In this document: one piece after another, positions 43,728 to 55,880 of the stretch
How the letters are laid out: every line of letters begins with the position of its first letter
Numbering within the stretch: the first letter of the stretch is position 1
Assembly: GCA_001510575.1 (NCBI GenBank)
Contig: LNGK01000003.1
Coordinates: 68,883-132,882 of the forward strand
Origin: Knoxdaviesia capensis
Lineage: Eukaryota > Ascomycota > Sordariomycetes > Microascales > Gondwanamycetaceae
Reading direction: 5' to 3'
DNA length: 64,000 bases
Notes under the pieces: model-generated
What the model was told of the DNA's origin: nothing
The model's input: the letters and a program-made list of their open reading frames with translations, nothing else
Database searches by the model: none
Translations under genes and position numbers: made by a program

Positions 43728-46700
43728 AGTTGCTAAGATGTCGAGGACATTCGCGAGAGAAGCCGAAGAAGGGGGCGAAAGAGGTGGGAGAGGAGAAGCA
43801 GAAGGAGGACGAGGAGTGAATGTGAGGTCGAGACAAGCACGATGGGTGTTGGACGAGTATGAACTCGAGACAGACGCACTGGCACACCTCGGCGCTTGGG
43901 TGTATCTAGATAGGCTTAGCAAGGGATGCACGACCTGGAGTCGTCCACCATAGTCCTGCTGAAGCTTCCGGCCAGAGACACCAAACACCGAGCTCGTGAG
44001 AACCCCGGGTTCCGTCCTTGAGCGGTGAAATCCGATAACCAAGAGCCCGTTACCGAACCATACAAGTACCGAGCCCGTGATTAAGTCCGCCCAACTATAC
44101 GCTGATAGCTGGGGGGTGATACGCAGTGGCGGGAGAAACTGGCCAGGCGTAGGAAAAAGTCGAGAACGTGCGTGAGGATTGAGAGAGGTTGAAAGGAGGA
44201 AGTTTGGTCGTGGCGGGGAAATCAAAGAATTAAAAATAAAGAATCACAATAACAACACGTCTTGGTGAGAAGTTCTATTATTGTGCACTTGCTAACAAGA
44301 TTTGTTGACTTTGATGCTTTTGTTTGATTACTTGATATTGGCTCAGTTCTCCTTCCATTAACTTTTTTCCCTTAGAAGGAAGGAACGTAAAGAGCAGGTC
44401 TTGATGAAGTGCCATTGGCCCAATCAGAGTCAATCTTGCCCTGTAGCAAGAAAAGGTGCCAGCCCGTAAAAGGCGGTGTGGGATTTGGTGATTTCTGGGT
44501 GCTCAGTCATGGCAGAAAACTGGACAATCCACTTGAGAGTTGGAGAGAGAGAGAGTGTTCGTGCACAAACAGCTAATGATTTCCGAAACAAGGGTATGAA
44601 AACTGGAGATATTCTCAAATCCCAAGTTCCAAGTACCCCATGAGTGAGTACCCAAGTCTTGTGTTCTCCCAGATCACAGACTGACTGCAGGTACTTCGAA
44701 GCCAGCACAGAACATACAGCCTCGAGTACCTATCATCGGTGTCTCGGGCAGGTTGACCACGATGGCAGCTGGCGAGAAGGGGACGAGGCGAGGCAGGCAG
44801 TCAGCGTGCGTGGTGGGGTCCCTCGTTTGCTGATATTCTGTTTGTAGGGGGCCGAGCAGCCTGTCTCGTTAACTAGGGAATACGAAAAGGGAGTTTGGCC
44901 ACGGCACCCAAGCCGGACCAAACCTGAACCCTGGACGAACAACCAGCCAGCTCGACCAGATCAATTTCGGTTAGAGATCTCGGACCATTCAAGGAAACAA
45001 CGAGCCCAGCAATCAGCATGCAGCGGGCAATGTGCCAGATTTGTGCGTTGTTTCCCGCAACCTGGGGAAAACATGTGGCTTTTGCTTTTTCTGGTCAGTG
45101 CCTTCGTGTGAAGCATCCTCGTTTGGTGTCCTCCTCCTGCCGTAGGCTTTTACCTTCCCTATCCTATCCCCCCCACTCCTGAACTGGACTGTACAGTACA
45201 GTGCTGTACAGTACATAGCACAAAAGGCTTCCATGTGTATGAAGAAGCCTGGCCTGGATTCATGAACATCCATCTCCCCGGAACCTGACCACACTCAAAA
45301 CACCTGTGGGTAGGTGATGTGTACGGGATCGACAGAGAGTCGAACACTGATGAGAAGACAGGAACTCGGAACTGGACGTGAAAAGATCTGCGAGATGCGA
45401 TACAGGAACTCTGGTTCCGTTCTAGCAGCCGAAGCTTTTGTGTCCAGGGAGGCAGGCAGGCCCCTCTTCTCTTTCTTCGTTTTCCCGTTTTTCTTCAGGG
45501 ACAGGGAACAGGATCACCTAAGACTCAGAGAAGGAGGCCATCGAGACTTGCTTCCTGTGTCGATGGTAACACATGACCGGCGTAGGAAACCCTGACTTCA
45601 ATCCTGTAATGTCGCACGGAGGAGCCGTTTCGAAGGCTTCTCAATGGCCGTCAGTACACCAAGCGCCCCCGGCCGCCGCCAAATGATAGAGCGGCAAAAG
45701 GACTGTGGCGCTGTCCCAAAGTCGCAGTTTGTGTGATGGCCGAAACAAAAGCCCAGTAGATTCCCTAAGGCCTAGGCTTCCCGGAGAAACCCACTGGCCG
45801 CTTCTTAACTCTCCTTAACCTCCTTTTCGCCTCTGATACACAACCCCCCCCCCCACCAAGAGAAGTGAAAGACAACGCTCCACAGCTAACATCTTGGCAA
45901 GCAGCTGCAAGTACCGATACGCTGCTATTGTCACATCGGCATTACATCCACCGCCCCCCAGACATGGTAGCATGGGAGGGTCACTATTCTGGGTGTATTT
46001 CGGCGGTGGCTCGTGTCGGGTGTGTCAGTGCTTTCGGAATCCACTGTCCAGTCTCTGTTCTCTCTCCCACAGTCCATTTTGTGACCAGTATTTCCCAAGG
46101 CGAGGATCTGTGGTATGAAAAAGATCCCAGGCTATGGGGTCCGAACACACGCACACCCCGGCCTTGCACAACACAACAACAACAACAAGAGCGAGAGAAA
46201 TGCACACGCCTTTAGCTGTGTTCGGAAGATCTGGAAGTTACAGGTCGGCCGTGCTGTGGAGGGCTGCATCCTCCAGCGAACGGCGAAGGAGGGCTTGAGT
46301 CTCTGTTGCCCACACACACGCGCACAAAGCTGCACCTGCAATATAGCCCCCACCAAAGATATGCAGTCCTTGAGAAATGGAAGCTGCAAACCCATAACCG
46401 TGAGTGCAAGCTGCAGGGGCAACAGACCCCGATAGCCAACCTGCTACCACCACTAACTAGACCGGCACAGTTGACATGTATAGCTTGGTTGATGGAGCTC
46501 TCTCCGTTGCTAAGCCGACTAAACCACTGGTTTGGATGGTCTCCTTCCCACCGTCTGGTTCCGGTGTCCACGCTGCTGACATCCTTCGCATATTAGGGAA
46601 GGAAAAGCCTGGCGTGACGGACCGTCTTTTGTGCCGGTTTCTGTCGCTGTCAAGTCTTAGACTCAGACCGTGGGCCAGAACCTGCCACTTGGAAGAGTCA

Positions 46701-48427
46701 GGTACTTCATATAGCGAAGCTGCATGGCATATATACTTCGGTAGCTGCTCTCATAAAAAATAGAGCTTGACCTCATAGTGGATTTGATAATGGCCCGTTT
46801 GGTTGGCCAGAATTTGGCTCCTATCCATCATCATCACCTGCTTTTCCTGCGTCGACATCGCCAATGGCCGTGCCGTATCGACACTTATGGCCACAGCCTG
46901 ACCTCGTTGCTTCGGCTCCGTTCCCTGGATAATCAACAACGGGCCCCTGAAAGCCACAGTCTCGCACAGCTTGTCGCTATCGTACATATTCCACCTAGGC
47001 ACATCAACACTGGAATCCTGGTGGTTCGACTGCGTGGATGCAGTTGAGCCGTCGAACGGCTCCGGACCGGCCCAAACGACTTAGGTGGCCACCGGCGGCA
47101 GTCGAAGAGCTTGGCCTGGGTCCGTCCGGCTTCAATCGACAGCGACGACGGGGAACAGCCAGATATACGTGGCCCTACGTATTTTGTTTGCGTAGCCGGA
47201 CCTTATCCTACGAGAATGAGCATATACTGTACTTCGGCGGTGCATGTAATGTAGTCTTCCTCGTTAGGGGCCGCCTGGTATTTTAGTAGTCGCCGCCCAC
47301 TGCCACAAAGTTAGCACCTGGTAGCTGGTGCCAAAAACGATTTCGGTGCACTTCCACCCCCCAAAACTATCTATGCACTTGTTGTGCCCTCCTTCCAAGC
47401 TTTCTCGTGCCTACGACAGACCCTCGCTCACTTTTTCTGCTGTCCGTTCCTTCCCACTCCTTCTCTCTTTCTCTGTCTCCGTCTCCTTCCTCAATTATTC
47501 ACACACACACAAACTTTCCCTTCACATTCTCTCTCTCTCTCGCTCTCTCATCTCGTTTTTTATTTTGGACCCTCCTTATTTTTATTCATCTCTTTTTCTT
47601 CCGATCCCCTGCTTTTTCCTCTTCCTTTTCTTTCTTTCCTTTCTCCATACTTCATTTCTGCTTTTCTTGCTTTTGCTGTTTTTCTGCTCCAACGAAACCA
47701 AACCGTCTCTCTTAGCTCTCTCAGCTAATCTCCCTCTCTCTCCCTCTCTCTCTTACGTTTCTCTGTATCTCTCTCTCTCTTTTGCTTTCTACCACCTCTC
47801 TCTCATTTACTATCCTCAAGATCAAGAAGTTGTTCCATCATCCTGCTCTTTTGCAGTGTGTTGTCCACTTCAACTTTCCAAGTCCCCGTGCTGGTCTCAG
47901 CTCCCAAACATCAAGCATTCCTTCCTTCAGCCATTTCGAGGCCAACGAGGATTGCAAGACAAAGAGACGGAAACAATCTAAGCTATTTCAATCGTCTCTC
48001 TTCCCGCAATTGTGTTGCCTTCATATCGTTTTTTGCGTATTGTGTGTTGGGTTTTTTCTTCTTTGCTTTGGCTTATCCCATTAGCCACCATCACCAGCTT
48101 CTGCAGACCTTTGCCCTATTGAAAAATATCCCGACAAAGCTCCTCGAAAGCCGCCCCCGGTTCCGCGTTACGCGTGCTTTCGCCTACGCCTCCTTTCGAC
48201 CTCTTCCTCTCTGGTCGTTGTCTAGTTGTCACTATTCTTAACTTTGCTCTCTTCCCCACCTTGAGGTCGGTGCCGAGCTGCAAGTTACTTTCAACACTCA
48301 GTCATCCAGTTACCAACAATTGACATTATCCTCAACAAACCATTCCCACTCACCCCTTTTCATTCTACTGCACCCGACGTGCTCTGAACCTTCGACTCGT
48401 TTCGATCTTTGATACCACATCTTCACG
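43728..48427. other. Intergenic between divergent gle1 and ssd1; right end is the ssd1 pyrimidine-rich leader
   Basis: 4.7 kb without a convincing gene. The first few hundred bases must contain the gle1 promoter. A palindromic motif cluster (ACTGTACAGTAC type) lies at 45188-45215, and a GC hairpin GAGCCGTCGAACGGCTC at 47046-47062. From about 47340 the + strand is C/T-rich (many CTCTCT runs) up to the ssd1 ATG, suggesting a leader of up to about 1.1 kb. No tRNA or rRNA was seen. Confidence 0.55.
45188..45215. repeat. Overlapping ACTGTACAGTA palindromes
   Basis: A 28-bp run made of overlapping ACTGTACAGT / CTGTACAG palindromes, capable of forming a hairpin or being a dimer-binding operator. 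Similar motifs occur at 23546-23557, 23907-23930, 56255-56264 and 56595-56608, always in intergenic DNA. Confidence 0.7.
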
Positions 48428-50509
48428 ATGGATCAGCAGCAGCATCAGCAGCAGGGCCATCAGCCTCGCCAAATGGCTACTGGTGTTCCTGGCCCTGCTG
48501 GCCGCCGCCTGCATATTGCTCATCGTCGGAGTCCATCCGAACTTACGCCGTTGGTGAGCGTGTTCAGCAACCCAGGAAGTAAGTTTGATTCTTATTTTTT
48601 TTTTTGGTTATGTCCACATTCATTTTGATTCATCTTAATCTGCCTGCCTTGTATGATCTCCAATTCCATGTCTCTGTCTATTCTTCCTCCTTCATTCCAT
48701 GCCTTAGGGGGGGTTTTTTTTTTGCTGCATTCTCCTGATTTGTGCCTGTTGTGCGCGGCAAATCCAGCTTCTTCACCCTACCCCTCTCTCGTCTTGCTGC
48801 ATGCATATGCATGCACTCACGCACTTAACCCTGTTCTGCCACTGTCACTGTAGCTGCTCCCTCGGGTTAATTGGCCTCCTGTTACCTGTTACTCAAAGCC
48901 TGAGCTCAAGGGAAAGCTCCTCTTCTCCAACCCCAAATCACTTGCAAAATTTTGGCTTGTGTCAGCGCAGAGGCGGTGGCGTTCTCCATTTAGTGTGCAT
49001 TATGGCCACCGTTTCTTTTTTTCCCTCGCATATTTCCATCATGCAGCTTCAAGTTTGGAGTGTTCCGTATGTAGGGACGCATTTCGAGCCTTACCATTCA
49101 TCTGGTAACCAAAATCATCATGATTTTCGGTGTCACACGCTGCGTTTGTGCGATTGGTCTTTTTCCTACCCCCTTTTTCTCTTTTTTGTGCACCTTACTG
49201 TTTGCATATATCAGCCCCACTAGAGCTTGGCCAGCCAACGACATGTGCCTTCCCCTTCCCTACTTCATCCATCTTCAACATCAGCCTATCACGGCTTCAG
49301 AAATTAGTGACATGGTTACATGAAAATTCAATCTTGTGTATCTGGGATTAACGGTTCTGTAATTTTCTGTCATCTGCAGTGGACCAACTCGCTATCCAAC
49401 AGCAGATCGAGCTCCTGCAACAGCAGCAGCAACAACTACAAGCTACACAGCAACAATATGTCCAGCTTGGCATACTTGCTCCTGGCCAGCAGCTCCCCAA
49501 TGGCCCGTTCAACCATTTACAAGGTGGAATTGCTATTGGTCCGGGTGGTTTCCAATTTCCCGGCCAGATGCAACAGCCTGTCCAGATGTCTGCTCCCGCC
49601 CAGCAGCAGCAACAACAGCAGCCGCTGTCACATCGCCGTAATCAATCGGCAGTCCCCAACGTTGGCATGGGCCCGCCGCCCGCACCGTCCTCCGGAGCAG
49701 CTGGTTCTGCATTTGGAAACTTTGAGATGCCCGCTGGCCATGGCCGGGAGAACTCCAGTGGCCGTGGCGGTCGGGGCGGCGGTCCTAGCAGTGCCGCTTC
49801 AGGTCATCAACGTCGTCACTCCCTTGCCCTTGCCGATGCTAAGAAGGCCGCCGAACTTGCCCAGCAGAAGAGAACCACGTCCGGCTTCCAGTTCCCCGCC
49901 CCCGGGCCTGGTGGAGAGAAGACCGCCGACGAGGACTCTCCCCCCCTCCCCGCAGACAAGCCTGCTGCCACCTCGTCTTCGTTCCGTGGCCGTGGAGGCC
50001 ATGGCCGCAGCCAGAGCATGGCTGTTGGTGCCAACTCGCGTGGTGGCCTGTCCAACCGCGGTAGCCAATCCAACCTGAACCCCGAAGCCGCTCAGGGTAA
50101 CGACTTTTCGCGTCGTGGCAGCCACACGCGCAACAGCTCTCGTAACTTTGATGGCAACTGGCGCACTCAGAACAACACTGCGAACGCTACCAACAACAAC
50201 AATAACGCTCATTCGAACAATGCTGGCCAGGACCAGGTCAATGCGCTTCCCGGTGGCTTCCAGCCCGGCCATCGCACCCGCCAGTCTATGAACCAGTCGA
50301 TCTCCTCTATTGGTTCCTTCCAGTACCCCGGACAGCCTCAGCTTGTCCAAATCCCCAGCCAGATGGTCCTCCCGCAAATGTTTGCCGGCCAGCAGCTTAA
50401 CGCTATGCAACTTGGACAGCTCCAAGCTCTCCAGGCCGCTCAGCTTGGCAACCCCCAGCTGGTCAACATGCAGGGTAACCAAGCTAATGCTCAGTTGACT
50501 GCCGCCCAA

Positions 50510-50544
<35 letters not shown>

Positions 50545-53500
50545 GACCCTCTTCACCCCCTACCTCCCCCAGGCTACGCTGCCCGCCCTTCTCGGTAATG
50601 GTCAGCTTGTGTCGGGTATCCTCCGTGTGAACAAGAAGAACCGTAGCGATGCTTATGTTTCCACTCAGGATAGCCTCCTGGATGCGGACATCTTCATCTG
50701 CGGTAGCAAGGACCGCAACCGTGCCCTCGAGGGCGATCTGGTCGCTGTTGAGCTTTTGGACGTTGACGAGGTTTGGTCTCAGAAGCGCGAGAAGGAGGAG
50801 AAGAAGAAGCGCAAGGATATCACCGATTCTCGCTCCGGTCCCACCAACGGCAACTCCCAGGCCTCTGCCAACGGTGAGGAGTCGACCGGTGGCGACGGCA
50901 GCATTCGCCGCCGTGGTAGTCTGCGCCAGCGCCCGATCCAGAAGAAGAACGACGATGTTGAGGTCGAAGGCCAGAGCCTGCTCCTGGTTGAAGAGGAAGA
51001 AATCAACGATGAGCAGAAGCCCCTCTATGCTGGCCATATTGTCGCCGTCATTGAGCGTGTTCCTGGCCAGATGTTCTCGGGAACTCTGGGACTTCTGCGA
51101 CCCAGCAGCCAGGCCACCAAGGACAAGCAGGACGCCGAGCGCGGCCCTCGCGATGGTGGCCGTCACGGAGACTCTCGTGGAAACGACAAGCCGAAGATCG
51201 TTTGGTTCAAGCCTACCGACAAGCGCGTCCCCCTCATTGCCATCCCGACCGAACAGGCGCCGCGCGACTTTGTCGAGAAGCATATGGACTACGCCGACCG
51301 CATCTTTGTTGCGTGCATCAAGCGCTGGCCCATCACTTCTCTCCACCCCTTTGGAACCCTGGTTGAGAACCTTGGAAAGATGGGCGATCTCAAGGTTGAG
51401 ACCGATGCCCTCCTCCGCGACAACAACTTCTCATCGGACGAGTTCTCCGATGCTGTCCTTCGCAGCGTTGGCTTCCAAGACTGGTCGGTTGAGACCGAGG
51501 ATGAGGCTAACATCACGTCCCGCCGCGATTTCCGCGAGGAGCCAACCTTCACTCTCGATATTGACGGCACGGTTGAGCTTGGTAACGCTATTCACGTCAA
51601 GTCTCTCCCTGACGGCCTAATTGAGATTGGTGTCCACGTCCCTGACGTTGCCCACTTCGTCAAGCCCAGCTCGCTCGTGGACCGCGAGGCGAAGAAGCGC
51701 GGAACTGCTGTCCACCTTCTTAACCGCTTCTGTGCCCTGCTTCCCCCTAAGCTGTCGTCCGAGATTTGCGCTCTTACCCCTAACGAGGAACGCCTCACTG
51801 TCAGTGTTGTCTTCCGCGTTAACCCAATGACCGGAGCCGTCGCTGAGGGTGGCTCGTGGGTTGGTAAGAGTATTATCAAGAGTGCCGGCAAGATTACCCT
51901 GCAGGAGATTGATGCCGCTCTGGATGAATCTGCTGAGTTCAAGCATGCTTCCGTCAACCGCAAGGACATACAGATTCTCAACGTGAGTCTGATCTCTTTT
52001 TTTTCTTCTTGAAGATGTCGTTCTATTCTTGACCACATACTTACTAACTCGCACTTGTTGTTCTTTAGCTTGTCACTGTGAAATTCCGCGAGAACCGCCT
52101 TGGTGGTGGAGCTTACCCCGTGGCTCCCCTCCGCCTATTCCAGCAACTCGATGACGAGAACATCCCCGTCAAGCACAACATCTTCGACTCGTCGCTGGCT
52201 ACCGAGCTTTGGGAGGAGCTCATGCACAAGACCAATGCGTACGTCGCCCAGAGACTTGTGGAGGCTCTTCCGGAGAAGGCTCTTCTGCGCCGCCACTCCG
52301 CCCCCAACAACCGCCGCCTGCAGACGATTGCGGAACGCATGGGAGCTGTCGACTACGAACTCGACACCACCAGCAGTGGCACTCTGCAGTACAGCTTGTT
52401 CAAGGTGGCTGACAGCGACCTCCGCAAGGGTCTGGAGACCCTGCTCTCCAAGTCGATGCTGCGTGCCAAGTACTACATTGCCGGCCGCACCCCGAAGCAG
52501 CTGTGGCCTCACTATGGCCTGAACCTACCTCTGTACACGCATTTCACTTGCCCCACCCGCCGCTACGCCGATATCGCGGTTCACCGCCAGCTTGCTGCGA
52601 TCCTTTCTGACGGTGCTGCCGAGTACACCGAGGATATTGATAGCCTGGTGAAGACTGTTGAGGCCTGCAACACGAAGAAGGAATCTGCACAGAACGCCCA
52701 GGAGCAGAGCATTCACATCGAGTCGTGCCGTGAGATGGATAAGAAGCGTCTGGCGACTACGGGTGACATGATTGCCGAGGGCATTGTCGTGTGCGTGTAC
52801 GAGTCCGCCTTTGATGTGCTGATTCCCTCGTGGGGCTTTGAGAAGCGCGTGCACTGCGACCAGCTGCCGCTGAAGAAGGCCGAGTTCCGCAAGGAGAAGC
52901 GCGTGCTGGAGCTGTACTGGGAGAAGGGCGTGCCCAGCTCCGCGTATGTGCCCGAGGATGAGCGGCCCAAGGCGGTGGCCTCGGTGCGTGTGTCGCACGC
53001 CATGGCCGCGGCCAAGCAGGCCGAGGAGGCGGCCCAGGCCAAGAAGGAGCGGGAGGAGGCTGCCCGCAAGCAGACGGAGACTGGAACCATCTCGACTGAT
53101 GCTCTTGATGCTCTGTTTGATGACGAGGATGATGCGGCGTCTGACCTCATGGAGCCCATGTCAGGAGTTTCCCTGTCGGAGCGCCCCACCCAGAGCGTTC
53201 CGGGATCTCCGGCTCACACTCCCGAGTCTTCGGCGGCCGAGCTCCACCGGGCCCAGTCAGACTCCAAGGTCAACGTTGCCGATGCTCCGGAGTCGCGCCT
53301 CTCCAACAAGGAGAAGTTCATGAAAATGTTTACTCTGCGCGAGGAGGATGGCGAATACATCCAGGATATCAAGGAGATGACTCGGGTCCCGATCATTCTC
53401 AAGACCGATCTCAGCAAGAGCCCTCCGTAAGTTTCTCTCTCTTTTTATTTTGCCATACAACAGGTGTATCTGCTTTCGCTCTCGATTTTAACTAACAATC

Positions 53501-53560
53501 TTCATGGTTTCTCCTCTTAGTTGCCTCACCATTCGGTCGATCAACCCCTATGCTCTTTGA
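48428..53560 (+). CDS. ssd1: Ssd1, RNB-like RNA-binding translational repressor
   Basis: Cytoplasmic mRNA-binding repressor controlling cell-wall and polarity proteins, regulated by the NDR kinase Cbk1/Cot1. Exons 48428-48578, 49380-51982, 52069-53426 and 53521-53560; introns of 801, 86 and 94 bp. The product has 1,383 residues. Exon 1 ends one base into a codon (A|TG), so the junction reads FSNPG-MDQLAIQQQ. The N-terminal 300 residues are Gln/Gly/Ser-rich with a poly-Q run (CAG/CAA near 50507-50540). The cold-shock-like region carries the Ssd1 hallmarks LRVNKKNRSDAYV, DRNRALEGDLVAVELLDVDE. The RNB domain follows (RRDFREEPTFTLDIDG...GLIEIGVHVPDVAHFVKP), but the acidic cluster of active RNase II enzymes (DIDDAL) reads ELGNAI, so it should be a pseudonuclease. 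HFTCPTRRYADIAVHRQLAA is conserved. The last, 40-bp exon gives PCLTIRSINPYAL, the standard Ssd1 ending. Six HxRxxS kinase sites lie in the N-terminus. Confidence 0.96.
48579..49379 (+). other. Long first intron of ssd1 (801 bp)
   Basis: Donor GTAAGT directly after 48578 and acceptor CTGCAG ending at 49379. It is five or more times longer than any other intron in the window. It contains T-rich stretches and an 18-bp perfect palindrome, TGCATGCATATGCATGCA, at 48798-48815. I looked for C/D-box snoRNA boxes and found no convincing pair. Confidence 0.85.
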
Positions 53561-55785
53561 GCATCACGAGCACCGTCTCTTCCCGAAGAAAGCACATGAA
53601 ATAATCATTTTACAAAAAGGTCAACTCGCCATGATTTTTTTTTGTCGTCTTGATGGCTCCATTGGTATCTCCTTTCTTTGCTCGTTCCCCCCAATTATTC
53701 CCCACGACTCTGTTTAGTACCCTCAGTTTTGCGTTTATTGCTTTCATCATCCGAGCCCCCTCACCATCACATCACATACGCGGAAGAATATGATTTAAGC
53801 CATAGTCTTTCTAACCCTATCAGATATACACATACTCCACATATCATACTCCACATATCATACTCCACATATATACGCCATCCCCAACACTTTTACCACC
53901 ACCACACATCATGGAGTCGTTCGACTGAATCATAGATTTAGTCAAGGTGTAGTAGTTGCACAAAAGGAAGGCACACAACGAAAGAAGAGATATCCGGAGT
54001 TGGTCAAGGGCATCTATAAAGCCGTAATATATCCTTTTTTGTTTTTTGTTTTCCTATTTTCAACATCTCCCGGGGCAGAGATCATTAGTAGGTCCATGAT
54101 AGCGCTGGGGTTAGATTGTTCAATATTTTCCCGGAGCTATTCTGTGCAGATTACACGTTTGTTGCAGGCCTTGCTTTCATATAAGCACGGCGGAGGGACG
54201 ATCTCTGGATGGCCTGCAGGGTGGACTTCCACGTCTTGGTTTATGTGAGTGGAAAGGAGGCACGCGTATGAAGGTGGAGGAAGCCGAAGATAGCGGGAGA
54301 TGTTGATTTTATAAGTATGTTCAGCATGGAGAGAAGAATGGAGCGAGGAGGCAGCCAAAAAAAGATGTCTATTAGAGACTGTAATTGAATCGAAAACCAA
54401 TGTTTCTTTACCCTTTCTGTCTTCGCTTTGTGCTTGTAAGTTTGTAAGTGTACGGTGTCTGTATCTGTAGTTGGGCAGGGCCAGCATTTATGTCAAATAA
54501 ACACTTGGGGTTCGTCTTTTGAGCTAGTTATGTTGAGCATGGCCAGAGGAATTCGGGCCAGGTGGGATAATGAGGGGAAATGAAAGGGAGTCTGTGACTT
54601 TTGGTCACGGTGTGGGAGTGTGTGTGCATGTGTGGCACGAGTATGAAGTAAGGTCTGGCGTGAGTGATGCATACATGACAGTCTACAGGAGGGTACCGGG
54701 TGTGGTTCATGGAGGAGAGCATTTTGTGTTGTCTTTCTGCTGGGGGCTACTGCGAGCATTCCGTTAGAGAGGGAAACTGGGATACGGTACGGTTGCGCGG
54801 TGAGTTGGACGGCACACAGCACACGGGGAGAAACAGCGAGAGAGTACGGGCGGAGAGGCACGGGAGAAGCGGCATTGAAGTAATGTGGTTTGTCGGCTAC
54901 CTGCCTGTCTGTATTGGATGTTCGTGTGGTGGGAAGTTGTGGTTGGCGGAGTGGTCACGGCGTGGGTGGAGGGGATGAAACACACGCACATAATGGGAAA
55001 ATGAGAGGTTCTGTGTGTCGTACAGGCATTGAGAGGCAGGAGACACTCGGTGGGTGGTGGGTTGTCCGGCAGTGGGATCAACCGAGCTGGAGCGTGCATT
55101 GTTGCCTACCGACTTCTGAAAGACACACAATCTGCATAGTGTATAATACATGTTTCCGTCCCGGTGGTTTTTTGCGAGCGGGTTTTTATTTAAGCTTACT
55201 TGGATGGGCCCTCTTCTCGGTCGGAGAGAGGAGGATCCGGCGGCGGCGGCTTTTGGTCCTTGGGGGGGGGGGGGTTGGTGGGATATACATATCCGGGAGG
55301 TTCAGGGAACAGGGCCACCCATCCAGCCAGACAGAAAGAGGGAGGGAGAAGGAAGGAGAGCGGGAAAACCGGAGAGATTATTGAGTCTGTCAAGGGTTTT
55401 TTGGGGGACTGCGTGCAGGGCATGAAGAGGGAATGAGGAGTGGCCGGACGATCAGGATCTCCGGCGGTTTAGACGTTTTGTTTGTTCTCCTTTCCTTTTT
55501 TTCCCGAGAAACGCTTCACATGACTGGGCTCGTCGGCGGAAGTCCCTCCTGCGCTGCATTTCTTGCGATTTGGTACTTGTGTTCCGCCATATCACTGCTC
55601 TGGTCTTGTCCCATTGCGTGTGTGGACGTCAGACAGATGCTCATGCAGAGGGTCACCTCCGACCGGAAGAAAAGAGAAACACAGACAACAGCTCGCAACG
55701 GGAGGAACAGATGAGCATTCCACCAGGAGTGAGTGATCTGCGGTGTGGTGTGGCAGAATGGGAGCTCAGCCAGGGGGGGGGGGAG
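53561..55785. other. Intergenic, left part of a 7.2-kb gene-poor stretch downstream of ssd1
   Basis: Contains the ssd1 3' UTR, a 14-bp triple tandem repeat (53831-53872) and otherwise mixed sequence with short low-complexity frames on both strands. No gene, tRNA or transposon was recognised. The right side ends at an assembly gap. Confidence 0.55.
53831..53872. repeat. 14-bp tandem repeat, 3 perfect copies
   Basis: The unit CATACTCCACATAT is repeated three times without mismatch (53831-53844, 53845-53858, 53859-53872). It starts about 270 bp after the ssd1 stop codon, so it may be transcribed as part of the 3' UTR. Confidence 0.92.
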
Positions 55786-55846
55786 NNNNNNNNNNNNNNN
55801 NNNNNNNNNNNNNNNNNNNNNNNNNNNNNNNNNNNNNNNNNNNNNN
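55786..55846. other. Assembly gap (61 N)
   Basis: A run of N flanked by a G-run (GGGGGGGGGGGAG) on the left and a long A-run on the right. The real length is unknown. Any reading frame crossing it is meaningless. Confidence 0.99.
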
Positions 55847-55847
55847 G

Positions 55848-55880
<33 letters not shown>

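Noticed and set aside
47046..47062. Hairpin GAGCCGTCGAACGGCTC as a terminator
   Set aside because: Eukaryotic context, no gene end nearby and no T-run; probably a chance 6-bp stem.
49799..51346. 515-codon minus-strand frame opposite ssd1
   Set aside because: Antisense shadow of an exon with biased codon use; no recognisable domains.
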